From positions 372,001-436,000 of the forward strand of contig NZ_LDPE01000001.1 of NCBI RefSeq assembly GCF_001447995.1: a stretch of DNA of 64,000 nucleotides. The letters run 5' to 3'. The translations under genes were made by a program, and so were the position numbers. Under the pieces are notes generated by a model. That model did no database searches. It was given only the letters and a program-made list of their open reading frames with translations, and was not told the DNA's origin. Shown one piece after another: positions 1-8,897 of the stretch. Origin of the DNA: Maribacter dokdonensis DSW-8. Lineage in GTDB: Bacteria; Bacteroidota; Bacteroidia; Flavobacteriales; Flavobacteriaceae. Numbering within the stretch: position 1 is the stretch's first letter; every line of letters starts with the position of its first letter.

Positions 1-372
1 ATCGTTTGGCATCATCCAATGTACTGGTACAGTTGTCCGCCTTTATTAAAGCAATGGATAGATATGGTGTTGGAATTTAATTGGGCATACGGACCAAAGG
101 GCAAGGCCCTAACTTCAAAAATATGTTTAAATGCCATTACTACCGGTGGAAGTAAAGAATTGTATTGCTCACAAGGTAGCAATAGCTATACCATTACCGA
201 GTTTTTAAGACCTTTTGAACAGACCGCCAACCTTTGTCTAATGAATTATAGACAACCATTTACCGTAATGGGTACCTATAGATTAACTGATGAACAGCTT
301 AGCGAATACGGTTCGCAATACAGTTCTTTGATAGATAGCCTACAAAATGAAAAGACGGTGCTTAGTACTTAA
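1..372 (+). CDS. Kef-type NAD(P)H:quinone oxidoreductase, flavodoxin fold (5' partial)
   Basis: The reading frame is open from base 1, so the start lies outside the window and only about 123 C-terminal residues are seen. The segment HHPMYWYSCPPLLKQW followed by FNWAYGPKGKAL is characteristic of the KefF/KefG/YwrO family of FMN-dependent flavodoxin-fold NAD(P)H oxidoreductases. KefF and KefG are cytoplasmic ancillary proteins that bind and activate KefC/KefB potassium efflux. A Kef-type antiporter follows 41 bp downstream on the same strand, which supports that pairing. The choice between KefG and a stand-alone quinone reductase cannot be settled from this fragment. Confidence 0.85.
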   Translation: MVWHHPMYWYSCPPLLKQWIDMVLEFNWAYGPKGKALTSKICLNAITTGGSKELYCSQGSNSYTITEFLRPFEQTANLCLMNYRQPFTVMGTYRLTDEQLSEYGSQYSSLIDSLQNEKTVLST

Positions 373-413
373 GTTTGAGTTCTATTAAAAGCACCAAATA
401 AACCAAACCAATT

Positions 414-2312
414 ATGACCGGAAGCCTTCTTTTTGATGCCATTGTATTTTTATTGGGAGCGATCATCTGTGTCTCAATAGCTAAAAGATTAGGCTTGAGC
501 TCTGTTTTGGGCTATCTGATCGCCGGAGTTTTAATTGGTCCGTATGTTTTGGGATTTATAGGTGAAGAGGGAGAAGACATCCTTCATTTTGCTGAATTTG
601 GGGTAGTGGTCATGCTTTTCTTGATTGGGCTTGAAATTGAACCAAAGAACTTCTGGAATATGCGTAAATCCATTGCTGGTATGGGTGGTTTACAAGTTGC
701 CGGGACCATGCTGCTCTCTTATCTCTTTTTTATACTAATTGATTTTGATTGGAAGGTTGCCTTGGTGATATCTATGGCGGTTGCCTTATCATCAACGGCT
801 ATAGCCATGCAAACTATTGATGAAAAAGGCCTTATGGAAACTACCTTTGGTAATTCGGCATTTTCCATATTATTATTTCAAGATATCATCGTGATCTTTA
901 TGTTGGGAGCAATTCCTTTGCTTTCCAATACCGAGGTTGAAGCAGCTACAGATAGTCATGAAACTACCGGTAATCTTTTAGATGGTTTGCCCATGGGCTA
1001 CCAAACATTGGCCATTATTCTATCTGTGGTGTTGATCATAGGTGCCGGTCAATATTTAATTGTTCCCATGTTAAGAAGAGTCGCTAAAACGGGAGTAAGG
1101 GAACTGCTGTTTGCCTCTGCTTTGTTAATCGTATTCAGTATTTCATTCTTAATGGAGTATGTTGGTCTATCACCTGCTTTAGGTGCCTTTTTAGGCGGAG
1201 TGGTACTTTCTAGTAGTGAGTACAAACATGAACTTGAAAGTAACCTTGAACCTTTTAAAAACCTTCTTTTAGGTTTGTTCTTTATAGCCGTAGGTGCGTC
1301 CATCAATTTTGTGGTCATTGCCAAAATTCCTTTGACCATTGGCGGTATATTATTGGCAATAGTATTGATAAAGGCTTTGATACTTTTTATTACGGGAAAG
1401 GTATTCAAACTAAAACTGGACCAAAACTTGTTGTTAACATTTAGCTTGGCCCAAATTGGGGAATTCGCTTTTGTATTGCTATCCTTCGCATTTCAATTAA
1501 ATATCCTAGATCAGGAACAGATGGATATAATGCTGGTAATCACGGCACTGACTATGTCCATTACTCCCATTATCAGTATCATAAACGAACGTTTCATCTT
1601 ACCAAAAATTGGAACTAAAGAATCCATCAAAAGACCTATGGATCATATTGCGAAATCACAAAATGTTATTTTGGTAGGTTTTGGTCATTTTGGAAGTACG
1701 GTCGGAAGATTTTTACGGTCTCATGGTATTGAAGCTACTATATTAGATCAAGACTCCAATAGGGTAGATGTACTCCGCAAAATGGGTTTTGAAGTATATT
1801 ATGGTGATGCCACTAGAATAGATCTTCTTGAAGCTGCAGGTATTGCAAAGGCTAAAATATTGATATGCGCCATAGATAATCCTCCTATAACACAAGAAAT
1901 TACCAAACTTGTGAAAGAAAAATATCCTCATGTAGAATTAATGATACGTGCCCAGAATAGAAATGATGCATATGAATTGCTGAATTTGGGCTTTGAGAAT
2001 ATTTACCGAGAATCATTAGATACCTCTTTAGCATTGGCAAAAGATGTTTTAAGTAAACTAGGTTTTAGAAAATACACCTTAATTAGACAAGTCCAGAATT
2101 TTATTAAATATGATGAATCTAGTTTAAGAAGGCTGGCAATGGAACCCAAAGGCGATGATGATTACCTTTTTAAGGTTAGAAAAGAACTTGAAGAGCAAGA
2201 GCGATTATTGGAGGAGGATTTTAAAAGAGGCATTGTTGAATATGATATTCATTGGGATAGTGAGTCTATTAGAAAAGTATTGAAAAACCAACAGAACAAT
2301 GCCAAATCTTAA
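414..2312 (+). CDS. Monovalent cation:proton antiporter-2 (CPA2) family protein, KefB/KefC-like
   Basis: This 632-residue inner-membrane protein has an N-terminal Na+/H+ exchanger domain of about 12 membrane segments (residues 1-390), then a cytoplasmic TrkA-N/RCK domain from about 416. The RCK domain shows the Rossmann motif GFGHFGSTVGR and an acidic NAD-binding strand end (ILDQD). Family members exchange K+ for H+ under electrophile or pH stress, gated by nucleotide or glutathione adducts. The charged C-terminal tail of about 80 residues is typical. It follows a KefF/G-like oxidoreductase, as in enterobacterial kef operons. Ion specificity is inferred from the family. Confidence 0.9.
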   Translation: MTGSLLFDAIVFLLGAIICVSIAKRLGLSSVLGYLIAGVLIGPYVLGFIGEEGEDILHFAEFGVVVMLFLIGLEIEPKNFWNMRKSIAGMGGLQVAGTMLLSYLFFILIDFDWKVALVISMAVALSSTAIAMQTIDEKGLMETTFGNSAFSILLFQDIIVIFMLGAIPLLSNTEVEAATDSHETTGNLLDGLPMGYQTLAIILSVVLIIGAGQYLIVPMLRRVAKTGVRELLFASALLIVFSISFLMEYVGLSPALGAFLGGVVLSSSEYKHELESNLEPFKNLLLGLFFIAVGASINFVVIAKIPLTIGGILLAIVLIKALILFITGKVFKLKLDQNLLLTFSLAQIGEFAFVLLSFAFQLNILDQEQMDIMLVITALTMSITPIISIINERFILPKIGTKESIKRPMDHIAKSQNVILVGFGHFGSTVGRFLRSHGIEATILDQDSNRVDVLRKMGFEVYYGDATRIDLLEAAGIAKAKILICAIDNPPITQEITKLVKEKYPHVELMIRAQNRNDAYELLNLGFENIYRESLDTSLALAKDVLSKLGFRKYTLIRQVQNFIKYDESSLRRLAMEPKGDDDYLFKVRKELEEQERLLEEDFKRGIVEYDIHWDSESIRKVLKNQQNNAKS

Positions 2313-2506
2313 ACGCTAAACCAATAGCGTAAAGTACCACCAAAACTCAATCTTAAAACTTCTATACAATTTACTCATTCGTAGATCAAATTCCCTAAAT
2401 CATCAATTAGTACAGTTTTTTCATCTGTTTCATTTAAACCACTTGCCATATTACTTGTCAAAGTATGGAACGATAAAGTAAAGTTTAACTTTTAAAACTA
2501 AAACAG

Positions 2507-3091
2507 ATGAAAACAAATACTAAAACATATGCAATACTTGGTTTGTTATTAATTGCTTTTGCTTTACCTAGCAATGCCCAAACACGTAAAAGAACAACAA
2601 CAAAAACTACCACTACCAGGACTGTAACTAAAACACCTGGAAGGGTTTCCAGTAAGAAAGTAGTATACAGAACACCAACGAAAAAGGTGGTTTCGGTGAG
2701 ATCGATTCCTAATAAAACCGTGGTTAGACACAATGGTCAAAATTATTACTATGCCAATAATAAATATTATACGGCTTCTAGAGGTAGATATATTGCTATT
2801 GCACCAAAAGTAGGATTTAGAATCAACACTTTACCTGCTAATTCAGTAAGAGTAAGATTTAATAATCGACTTTATTTTAATGTAGGGGGCACTTTTTATA
2901 TTGAAGCAAATTCTGGATATGAGGTAGTTGAACCAGAAATTGGCACCGTAGTTTATGAATTACCAGACGGGTATGAAAAAGTTACTATTGACGGTTTAAC
3001 ATACTATGAATATGCTAACATACTTTATGAAAAAATACAACTGGACGGTTCTAGAGCCTATGAAGTGGTAGGTATTATTGATATGGAATAA
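2507..3091 (+). CDS. DUF6515-like exported protein
   Basis: This 194-residue protein has an N-terminal signal peptide ending near SNAQ (about residue 25), then a Thr/Lys/Arg-rich low-complexity linker (about 26-70). The C-terminal half is rich in Tyr and Gly with repeated short beta-strand phrases such as NGQNYYYANNKYY and GLTYYEYANILYE. That layout fits the DUF6515 family of small Bacteroidota periplasmic or surface proteins, whose function is unknown. It stands alone, with its own terminator at 3113-3143. The family call rests on memory of the repeated Tyr-rich pattern. No catalytic residues are evident. Confidence 0.7.
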   Translation: MKTNTKTYAILGLLLIAFALPSNAQTRKRTTTKTTTTRTVTKTPGRVSSKKVVYRTPTKKVVSVRSIPNKTVVRHNGQNYYYANNKYYTASRGRYIAIAPKVGFRINTLPANSVRVRFNNRLYFNVGGTFYIEANSGYEVVEPEIGTVVYELPDGYEKVTIDGLTYYEYANILYEKIQLDGSRAYEVVGIIDME

Positions 3092-3112
3092 TTAGATTAT
3101 AATTGAATTTGT

Positions 3113-3143
3113 AAAGGGCTTACCCATAATGGGTAGGCCTTTT
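3113..3143 (+). terminator. Rho-independent terminator after the DUF6515-like gene
   Basis: A stem built on TTACCC/GGGTA, extended outward by GGC/GCC pairing, is followed by TTTT. It lies 22 bases after the stop codon at 3091. Confidence 0.75.
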
Positions 3144-3252
3144 CTGTTTATGAATAGTAGTGAAATATGACAACGGTTAGTTTTTACAAGAACACGTTTT
3201 GTTAGATTTACTACTTCATTACATTATTCATCATCAAAACAATAATTAACCA

Positions 3253-3867
3253 ATGCTGTCAACAAATCAACTACTTGGTATTTTCATTTTTGCTATGACT
3301 CTGCTAAGTGCTACCTCAAATACTTTTAATACCAGTAAGAACACCCTAAACTTTACCATTATCAACAAAGACAAAGCCATTGGCACCCTAAAAGCTACCA
3401 AAGTTGTTAATGGTTCAAAAACTCATTATCAAAGTATTACGGCAATTAAAACAAGGGTGATCAAGGAAATTGAAGTAGATTATAAATATGATGTTGTATT
3501 TGAGGATAACCTATTAAAAAAGGCTAGCGTAATCATTGGGGTAGATGATAAACCCTATGCCGATATCATCACTAACCGTGCAGACAAAACCTATCTAATT
3601 ACTAAAAACAAAAAGAAAGAATCGGTTATAGAAAATGCTATACATTACGCGACCATAGTTTTATATTTTAAAGAACCAATAGGTATTGATAGTTGCTATT
3701 CTGAACAAGATGGTAGCTTTAACACCATTGTACCTTTAGGCAATCATGTCTATAAAAAGATCAACGCCAAAAAACATGAAAATGTGTACTATTATGAAGG
3801 TGGATATTTACAGAAGGCTGAAATTGATGGCGGATTGATAAAATTTGAAATAGTGGCGGAAAATTGA
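3253..3867 (+). CDS. DUF6134-like exported protein
   Basis: This 204-residue protein has a hydrophobic N-terminus (LLGIFIFAMTLLSATS) that reads as a signal peptide. The rest is predicted beta-rich, with alternating hydrophobic residues and the phrases INKDKAIGTLKATK and ESVIENAIHYATIVLYFKEP. This resembles the DUF6134 family of Bacteroidota periplasmic proteins, possibly beta-barrel or lipocalin-like, with unknown role. A patatin-like hydrolase begins 20 bp downstream on the same strand, so the two are probably co-transcribed and may both act on envelope lipids. That link is inference only. Confidence 0.55.
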   Translation: MLSTNQLLGIFIFAMTLLSATSNTFNTSKNTLNFTIINKDKAIGTLKATKVVNGSKTHYQSITAIKTRVIKEIEVDYKYDVVFEDNLLKKASVIIGVDDKPYADIITNRADKTYLITKNKKKESVIENAIHYATIVLYFKEPIGIDSCYSEQDGSFNTIVPLGNHVYKKINAKKHENVYYYEGGYLQKAEIDGGLIKFEIVAEN

Positions 3868-3887
3868 ATTTTAACCTATTAAAATAA

Positions 3888-4655
3888 ATGGTCATGAATA
3901 CAGGATTAGTGTTATCTGGAGGTGGTATTAGGGGTGTAGCCCATATTGGAATCATAAAAGCCTTGGAAGAATATAATATTTTTCCGACCCATATTTCAGG
4001 TACCAGTGCAGGTGCCATAGTTGGTGCCCTATACGCAGGTGGTATTCAATGGCAAGAAATTTTAGACTTTTTCAAGGCAATTCCAATTTTTCACACCAAT
4101 AGGTTCGCAAGAAGAAAACCCGGATTTTTAGATACCGAAAAGTTTTATGACGAGTTTAAAAAGTTTTTTCCAAATGATAATTTTGGCGCCTTACCAAAAC
4201 CATTGTTTATTACTGCTACCGACATTATAAAGGGCGAATTGGTCATTTTTGAAAAAGGAGAATTGATCAAACCAATTTTAGCCTCGGCAACTTTTCCCGG
4301 TGTTTTCTCTCCAATTGATATAGAAGGGTCTTATTATATAGATGGCGGTGTACTGAACAATTTCCCTGTAGAACCTCTATTAAGCTCTTGTGAAACTATA
4401 ATTGGCAGCTATGTAAACGCTCTTAAACCTGTAGCCATCAATGACCTAAAACATTCTTACAATGTTCTTGAAAGAGCATACAAAATAAAATCAGCCGCAG
4501 AATCTCTTGCAAAATTCCCTACTTGTAAATTTGTAATATCACCTAATGAACTTTGTGAGTTCGCAACTTTTGATATGCGTAATATAGATACGATCTTCAA
4601 AATTGGTTACGAAAGCACCATTAAGGTTTTAAAGGATTTAGAATATAAAAAGTAA
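3888..4655 (+). CDS. Patatin-like phospholipase family protein (RssA-like)
   Basis: This 255-residue protein carries the full patatin signature. The oxyanion loop is SGGGIRG (about residues 9-15), the nucleophile elbow is GTSAG (about 39-43) and the catalytic dyad Asp is in DGG (about 148-150). Patatin-like proteins are Ser/Asp-dyad lipid acyl hydrolases, and the short bacterial RssA-type forms are cytoplasmic with poorly known substrates. A second in-frame ATG lies two codons downstream (3894), so the exact start is uncertain. It probably forms a transcription unit with the DUF6134-like gene 20 bp upstream. It ends 7 bp before the convergent gene at 4663. Confidence 0.9.
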   Translation: MVMNTGLVLSGGGIRGVAHIGIIKALEEYNIFPTHISGTSAGAIVGALYAGGIQWQEILDFFKAIPIFHTNRFARRKPGFLDTEKFYDEFKKFFPNDNFGALPKPLFITATDIIKGELVIFEKGELIKPILASATFPGVFSPIDIEGSYYIDGGVLNNFPVEPLLSSCETIIGSYVNALKPVAINDLKHSYNVLERAYKIKSAAESLAKFPTCKFVISPNELCEFATFDMRNIDTIFKIGYESTIKVLKDLEYKK

Positions 4656-4662
4656 AACGTAT

Positions 4663-5274
4663 TTACTCAGAGACATACTGTGCGCGTTCCATGAAGAAAT
4701 CTTCAAATCGCTCTAATTTTGGAGACAATTTTTCAGCATATAGTACATACTGGCATTTTCTAATACTTTGTGAAACCGTAACCATTGCGGTATAATCGGA
4801 TTTCTGAATTAAAAAATCACCGTCATCAATACTGCAAATTTTTAATTGTGAAGTACTTACACCATTTAACAAAAACAATTTATGTAGGGTAGTAGGGGTG
4901 GTAATCAATACATCGATTCCCTCAAAAATTTCCGACTTCTGAATGTCTATATGCAGTTCTTTATAACTGGCATAGAGCCTCATATCCGTATACTTGGTAT
5001 ACTCAAAAAACTTATCATAGAGCTCCAGCACTTTTTCTTTGTTTTCAACAACGACCACTGCTCTAGGCGCATTTCCTTCTGCCTTACATTGTAATTTCTG
5101 TAATGTTGTCAAAATTAAAGCGGTGGTTTTTCCACTCTCCTTAGGACCATAACAATATACATTTGCTCCACTTTTAATAACCGGTATACTCTTCTTCTGA
5201 AGTGAAGTGGGCTTTTCAATTGCCAATGCTGTCAACCTTTCAAGTAAATGCGGATTCAGTTTTTTAAATGCCAT
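4663..5274 (-). CDS. Stand-alone degenerate DEAD-box helicase N-domain protein
   Basis: This 203-residue protein matches only the first RecA-like domain of DEAD-box RNA helicases. A Q-motif-like KPTSLQKKSIPVI sits near residues 21-33 and a Walker A GPKESGKTT near 44-52. Motif Ib-like ITTPTTL is present. Motif II is SIDDGDF instead of DEAD, motif III (SAT) is not recognisable, and there is no second RecA domain. Without DEAD and the C-terminal domain it is unlikely to unwind RNA, but the intact P-loop suggests nucleotide binding. The frame is clean and it has its own promoter, so it looks like a dedicated short protein and not a decayed gene. Confidence 0.75.
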   Translation of the reverse strand: MAFKKLNPHLLERLTALAIEKPTSLQKKSIPVIKSGANVYCYGPKESGKTTALILTTLQKLQCKAEGNAPRAVVVVENKEKVLELYDKFFEYTKYTDMRLYASYKELHIDIQKSEIFEGIDVLITTPTTLHKLFLLNGVSTSQLKICSIDDGDFLIQKSDYTAMVTVSQSIRKCQYVLYAEKLSPKLERFEDFFMERAQYVSE

Positions 5275-5309
5275 AGCTAATGATACAAATTAAACGAGCT
5301 GTTCATTTG

Positions 5310-5341
5310 CAAAGATACTACCTACAAGGGGGCAATACCAA
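5310..5341 (-). promoter_or_regulatory. Bacteroidota-type promoter for the 4663-5274 gene
   Basis: Read on the minus strand, TATCTTTG (5317-5310) matches the -7 consensus TAnnTTTG. A TTG lies about 21 bp upstream in the -33 position. The start codon at 5274 is about 35 bases downstream. Confidence 0.6.
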
Positions 5342-5361
5342 TTAGAAGGAATATTTAAACA

Positions 5362-6261
5362 CTAGCTATACAGTATTAGAAAAACGCCCAGCATAATACC
5401 TGCCAACGGAACTAGTTTTTTACGTTTATTTTGCTCTTTGAAGATAAAGCCACCTATGACCACGGCAATAAGAATTTGACTTCGTTTAATGGCCGATAAA
5501 AGCATGATCAATGCATCTGAATCCTGTAATGCCTTAAAGTAAAAGTAATCTGCAATTTGAAGTAAAATACCCACCAATGGTATGGTCCATTTCCAAGTAA
5601 ATGCCTTTCTTTTTTCGGCATACGGAAACCAAGTTACCGTAAGTATGATCAATAAAAATAGAACTGTGTAAAAGCAAAACCAGAATTGCAATGTCTGCGG
5701 ATTCAAGGCTAAGCTTTGAATTAAAAATTTATCGTACAAACCACTTGAAGCTCCTAAAAAAGTTGCCCCAACAATAGCAAAGATCCATTTATTTCGCTTA
5801 AAATGGATTCCTTCTTTTTTACCGATTCGTGAGTAGAGAATCACAGAAAATATGATAAGAAAAAAACCGATCCACTGCCATGAATTCGGTTTTTCCTGAT
5901 AAATGGTGATGGCACCTATAAAAGTAAAAAATGGTCCCGCAGATCTTATGGGCGTAACAATGGTTATGGGCAAATGTTTTAATGCTTGGTAGGCCAGCAC
6001 CCATGATGCCGCCATGATCGCTGATTTAATTGCAATAAATCCGTGAGTTTCAAGAGGAATATTGGTGATATAAAAATCTATGGATAACATATATTCCTTG
6101 AAGAACAAGGAGCCAAAATAAAAGGGCAGGAGCAATAAAAACCCAGACGAAATCGTACCCAACAATACAGGAAAAACCTCATTGCCCTGTACAGCATGTT
6201 TTTTGCATAAGTTGTGTAATCCTAAAAATAACGCCGCTAAAAGTCCAAGGTACATCCACAT
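5362..6261 (-). CDS. EamA/DMT-family transporter
   Basis: This 299-residue inner-membrane protein has about 10 hydrophobic segments arranged as two EamA-like halves (about 3-135 and 155-298). The first half ends with the ALKHLPITIVTPIRSAGPFF type of sequence seen in drug/metabolite transporters. The substrate cannot be deduced. The start at 6261 is followed directly by a membrane segment (MWMYLGLLAALFLGLHNL). It is separated from the downstream helicase-like gene by 87 bp that carries a promoter, so the two are probably expressed independently. Confidence 0.85.
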   Translation of the reverse strand: MWMYLGLLAALFLGLHNLCKKHAVQGNEVFPVLLGTISSGFLLLLPFYFGSLFFKEYMLSIDFYITNIPLETHGFIAIKSAIMAASWVLAYQALKHLPITIVTPIRSAGPFFTFIGAITIYQEKPNSWQWIGFFLIIFSVILYSRIGKKEGIHFKRNKWIFAIVGATFLGASSGLYDKFLIQSLALNPQTLQFWFCFYTVLFLLIILTVTWFPYAEKRKAFTWKWTIPLVGILLQIADYFYFKALQDSDALIMLLSAIKRSQILIAVVIGGFIFKEQNKRKKLVPLAGIMLGVFLILYS

Positions 6262-6332
6262 AATGCGCGCGAAGATATTGGTTTTATCTTATTTGTTCAT
6301 AACCGAAAAACCTTGTGTTGCACCTTTAAAAC

Positions 6333-6369
6333 AAAAAGGGGATGCCTTTTGTAAAGACACCCCCTTTTT
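6333..6369 (-). terminator. Terminator of the yqhD operon
   Basis: AAAAAGGGG (6333-6341) pairs with CCCCTTTTT (6361-6369). On the minus strand the stem is followed by GTTTT. It lies 18 bases past the yqhD stop codon and ends the TetR-linked operon. Confidence 0.8.
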
Positions 6370-6387
6370 CAACACTCAAACTTAATG

Positions 6388-7545
6388 TTAATATGCCATT
6401 TTTACGATTTTTTCAGCGTCTTCAGGCATTAAAGCTTGTCGCTCACCTAATTTCCAACCTCGGTCTGTAAAACGTTTAGCAATCTCTTCAGCAGTACCTT
6501 CGTATTCTTTGGTATAATCTGACAATTTGGTATCTATGCCCAATTCTTGAAAGAAAGCTTCGGTTTTCTCAATAGCCGCATAAGCCTTGTCATCAACACT
6601 TCCCTCGGTTATATTCCATACACGTTCGCCATATTGAGCCAATTTTTCCTTTTTGGCCTCAAAATTATACTTGTAATGACTTGGTGCCACAATTGCCAAT
6701 GTACGTGCATGATCAATACCGAACAATGCGGTTAATTCATGCCCCATCATGTGTACGGCCCAATCTCCAGGTACTCCTTTTTGAATTAATCCGTTCAAGG
6801 CCATGGTACAGCTCCACATAAAATCGGCCGCAGGTTTATAATCCGTAGGGTCTTTAATCACCTTTGGCGCTACTTCAATCAACGTTTGCATAATACTTTC
6901 TGCAAATCTATCTTGTAACGACGCTTCTATAGGATATGTCATGTACTGTTCCAAAACATGTGTAAACGCATCGGTAATACCGTTTACCAATTGACGTTCA
7001 GGAATAGATGTAATCACTTGTGGGTCAAGTACGGAAAACTCTGGGAACAATCCTGGTCCGCCCATGGCTAATTTTTCCTTTGTTTCCGCTCTTGTGATTA
7101 CCGCTCCTGAATTCATTTCAGAACCTGTTGCCGGTAACGTCAACACCGTACCAAATGGCATTCCTTTTTGGGTTCTCACATTTTTAGTAAGTATATCCCA
7201 TGGGGTGTCACCTTCATAAACAGCTGCCGCAGAAAGGAATTTTGTCCCGTCAATTACAGAACCGCCGCCTACTGCCAATAAGTAAGATATATTTTCATCC
7301 TTAATAACCTTCAACGCCTTAATCAATGTATCATATTCAGGATTGGCAGGAATTCCGCCAAACTCAATAACATCAAAATTGGACAGTGCCTTGGTTACCT
7401 GATCGTAAATGCCATTTTTCTTAATACTTCCGCCACCGTAGAGCATAAGTACTTTAGCATTGGCGGGTATTTCACTTTCTATTTTTTTAATCGTATCCTT
7501 TCCAAAAATTATTTTGGTGGGATTCTTAAATTCAAAATTGTTCAT
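6388..7545 (-). CDS. yqhD: YqhD-like NADPH-dependent iron-containing alcohol dehydrogenase
   Basis: This 385-residue protein aligns from end to end, from memory, with E. coli YqhD. The N-terminus is MNNFEFKNPTKIIFGK, the nucleotide-binding loop is LAVGGGSVIDGTKF and the serine loop is LPATGSEMNSGAV. Metal ligands are visible in ITDAFTHVLEQY and in GHELTALFGIDHARTL. YqhD reduces short-chain and lipid-peroxidation aldehydes with NADPH in the cytoplasm. It is the last gene of a minus-strand operon led by a TetR regulator, with a nitroreductase and an NAD(P)-binding protein between them. This suggests a role in clearing reactive aldehydes or other electrophiles. Confidence 0.93.
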   Translation of the reverse strand: MNNFEFKNPTKIIFGKDTIKKIESEIPANAKVLMLYGGGSIKKNGIYDQVTKALSNFDVIEFGGIPANPEYDTLIKALKVIKDENISYLLAVGGGSVIDGTKFLSAAAVYEGDTPWDILTKNVRTQKGMPFGTVLTLPATGSEMNSGAVITRAETKEKLAMGGPGLFPEFSVLDPQVITSIPERQLVNGITDAFTHVLEQYMTYPIEASLQDRFAESIMQTLIEVAPKVIKDPTDYKPAADFMWSCTMALNGLIQKGVPGDWAVHMMGHELTALFGIDHARTLAIVAPSHYKYNFEAKKEKLAQYGERVWNITEGSVDDKAYAAIEKTEAFFQELGIDTKLSDYTKEYEGTAEEIAKRFTDRGWKLGERQALMPEDAEKIVKMAY

Positions 7546-7584
7546 TTTCTTTCTCTTTTAATTTTTAATTGTTCATTGGCTTTA

Positions 7585-8217
7585 CTATTCTATAACAGTA
7601 ACCAAATCTTTCATTGGTTTTCTCACCTTTACAAGGTTCACCAACCAATCTTCACTTTCATTCCTATAGCCTAACGGCAATAATACCGCACTTCTTAATC
7701 CTTTTTCACGAAGACCCAATATTTTATCTACAGCTGCAGGATCAAAACCCTCAATAGGCGTTGCATCTACTTTTTCAAAAGCTGCCGCAGCAATGGCTTG
7801 TGAAAAAGCAATATAAGCTTGCTTTGCCGCGTGGTTAAAATTCTCCTCTTCATCTTTTTGTGGGTATGAATCCAACAACATCTTTCTATAGTTTTCCCAA
7901 CCTTCATTTTTAAAACCACGAATTTCATTGGTAAGGTCGAACATATAGTTAATGCGTTCTTCCGTATACGTGTCCCAAGCGGCAAATACCAAAAGGTGAG
8001 AACAATCTGTAATCATAGATTGGTTCCATGCTACCGGTCTAATCTGTTCTTTTATATCTTGATTTTTGACCACTATAATTTCAAAAGGTTGTAAGCCACT
8101 AGAAGTAGGAGCCAAGCGTGCCGCCTCTAATATGCGTTCCACTTTATCTTCAGCAACTTTTTCACCATTCATGGCTTTAGCTGCATATCTCCAATTCAAT
8201 TTATCCAATAATTCCAT
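7585..8217 (-). CDS. NAD(P)H-dependent nitroreductase family oxidoreductase (NfsB-like)
   Basis: This 210-residue protein has the FMN-binding nitroreductase fold. The early WRYAAKAMNGEKV and the APTSSGLQPFEIIVV segment (about 36-50) contact FMN in NfsB/YodC-type enzymes. The C-terminal LGLREKGLRSAVLLPLGYR is the usual end motif. Such enzymes reduce quinones, nitro compounds and other electrophiles using NAD(P)H. It lies 39 bp upstream of yqhD and 13 bp downstream of the TIP30-like gene on the same strand, so they form one operon. The physiological substrate is not evident. Confidence 0.9.
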   Translation of the reverse strand: MELLDKLNWRYAAKAMNGEKVAEDKVERILEAARLAPTSSGLQPFEIIVVKNQDIKEQIRPVAWNQSMITDCSHLLVFAAWDTYTEERINYMFDLTNEIRGFKNEGWENYRKMLLDSYPQKDEEENFNHAAKQAYIAFSQAIAAAAFEKVDATPIEGFDPAAVDKILGLREKGLRSAVLLPLGYRNESEDWLVNLVKVRKPMKDLVTVIE

Positions 8218-8230
8218 TATCTAATTTTAA

Positions 8231-8896
8231 TTAAGTTGTTTTTGCTAATTGTTCTATATCATCCGACGTAATTATAACATCGGTATTACTCGTGGCATTT
8301 GCCAAATTGAGCATTGCTTGTGCAATACTATCGGCATTAATTATTCTATATTTCTTTAAGGGACCAATGAATAGGGGCTGAATTACTTTAAAAACTATTA
8401 GACCTATCTTTTCTAGTAATCGTTGTTCATTTCTTTCCCCGCCTATTAAAGAAGGTCTTAAAATGGAAGTTCTCGGTATTGCCTGATTTAAAACCTCTTG
8501 CTCCATTTCTCCTTTAGTACGGTTATAGAAAACACTACTTTTCTTATTTGCGCCCATTGCGGAAATAACCAAAAAAGTGTTGATTCCATTATCCTTTGCC
8601 AATTTTGCCGCGGCTACAGGTATACCATAATCAATGTCTCTGTACAAAGATTTATCCGGAGTCTTTTTTGCGGTGGTACCTATACAACAATAGACTTCAT
8701 TACCGGTAAAATCATTTTTAAACTGTTCCAATTCTAAAAGATCGCCTATATACTGCTTCACTTTATTGGGCAAACCCTTTATGCTAGACCTTGAAAACAA
8801 CTTTATGCTTTCATATCTATCATCAACAATAAGTTTCTCTAAAAGCAAGCCACCCGTTAAACCAGAAGCTCCTAAAATAATTGCCGTCTTTTTCAT
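8231..8896 (-). CDS. NAD(P)-binding Rossmann protein, HTATIP2/TIP30-like
   Basis: This 221-residue atypical short-chain dehydrogenase begins with the cofactor motif ILGASGLTGGLLLEKL. It also contains VYCCIGTTAKKTP and FLVISAMGANKKSSVFYNRTKGEME, where Tyr and Lys occupy the YxxxK-like position (about 124-128). Members of this group bind NADPH and are often annotated as oxidoreductases or semialdehyde-dehydrogenase-like. It is the second gene of the TetR operon, starting one base after the tetR stop codon, so translation may be coupled. No defined reaction can be assigned. Confidence 0.8.
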   Translation of the reverse strand: MKKTAIILGASGLTGGLLLEKLIVDDRYESIKLFSRSSIKGLPNKVKQYIGDLLELEQFKNDFTGNEVYCCIGTTAKKTPDKSLYRDIDYGIPVAAAKLAKDNGINTFLVISAMGANKKSSVFYNRTKGEMEQEVLNQAIPRTSILRPSLIGGERNEQRLLEKIGLIVFKVIQPLFIGPLKKYRIINADSIAQAMLNLANATSNTDVIITSDDIEQLAKTT

Positions 8897-8897
8897 C

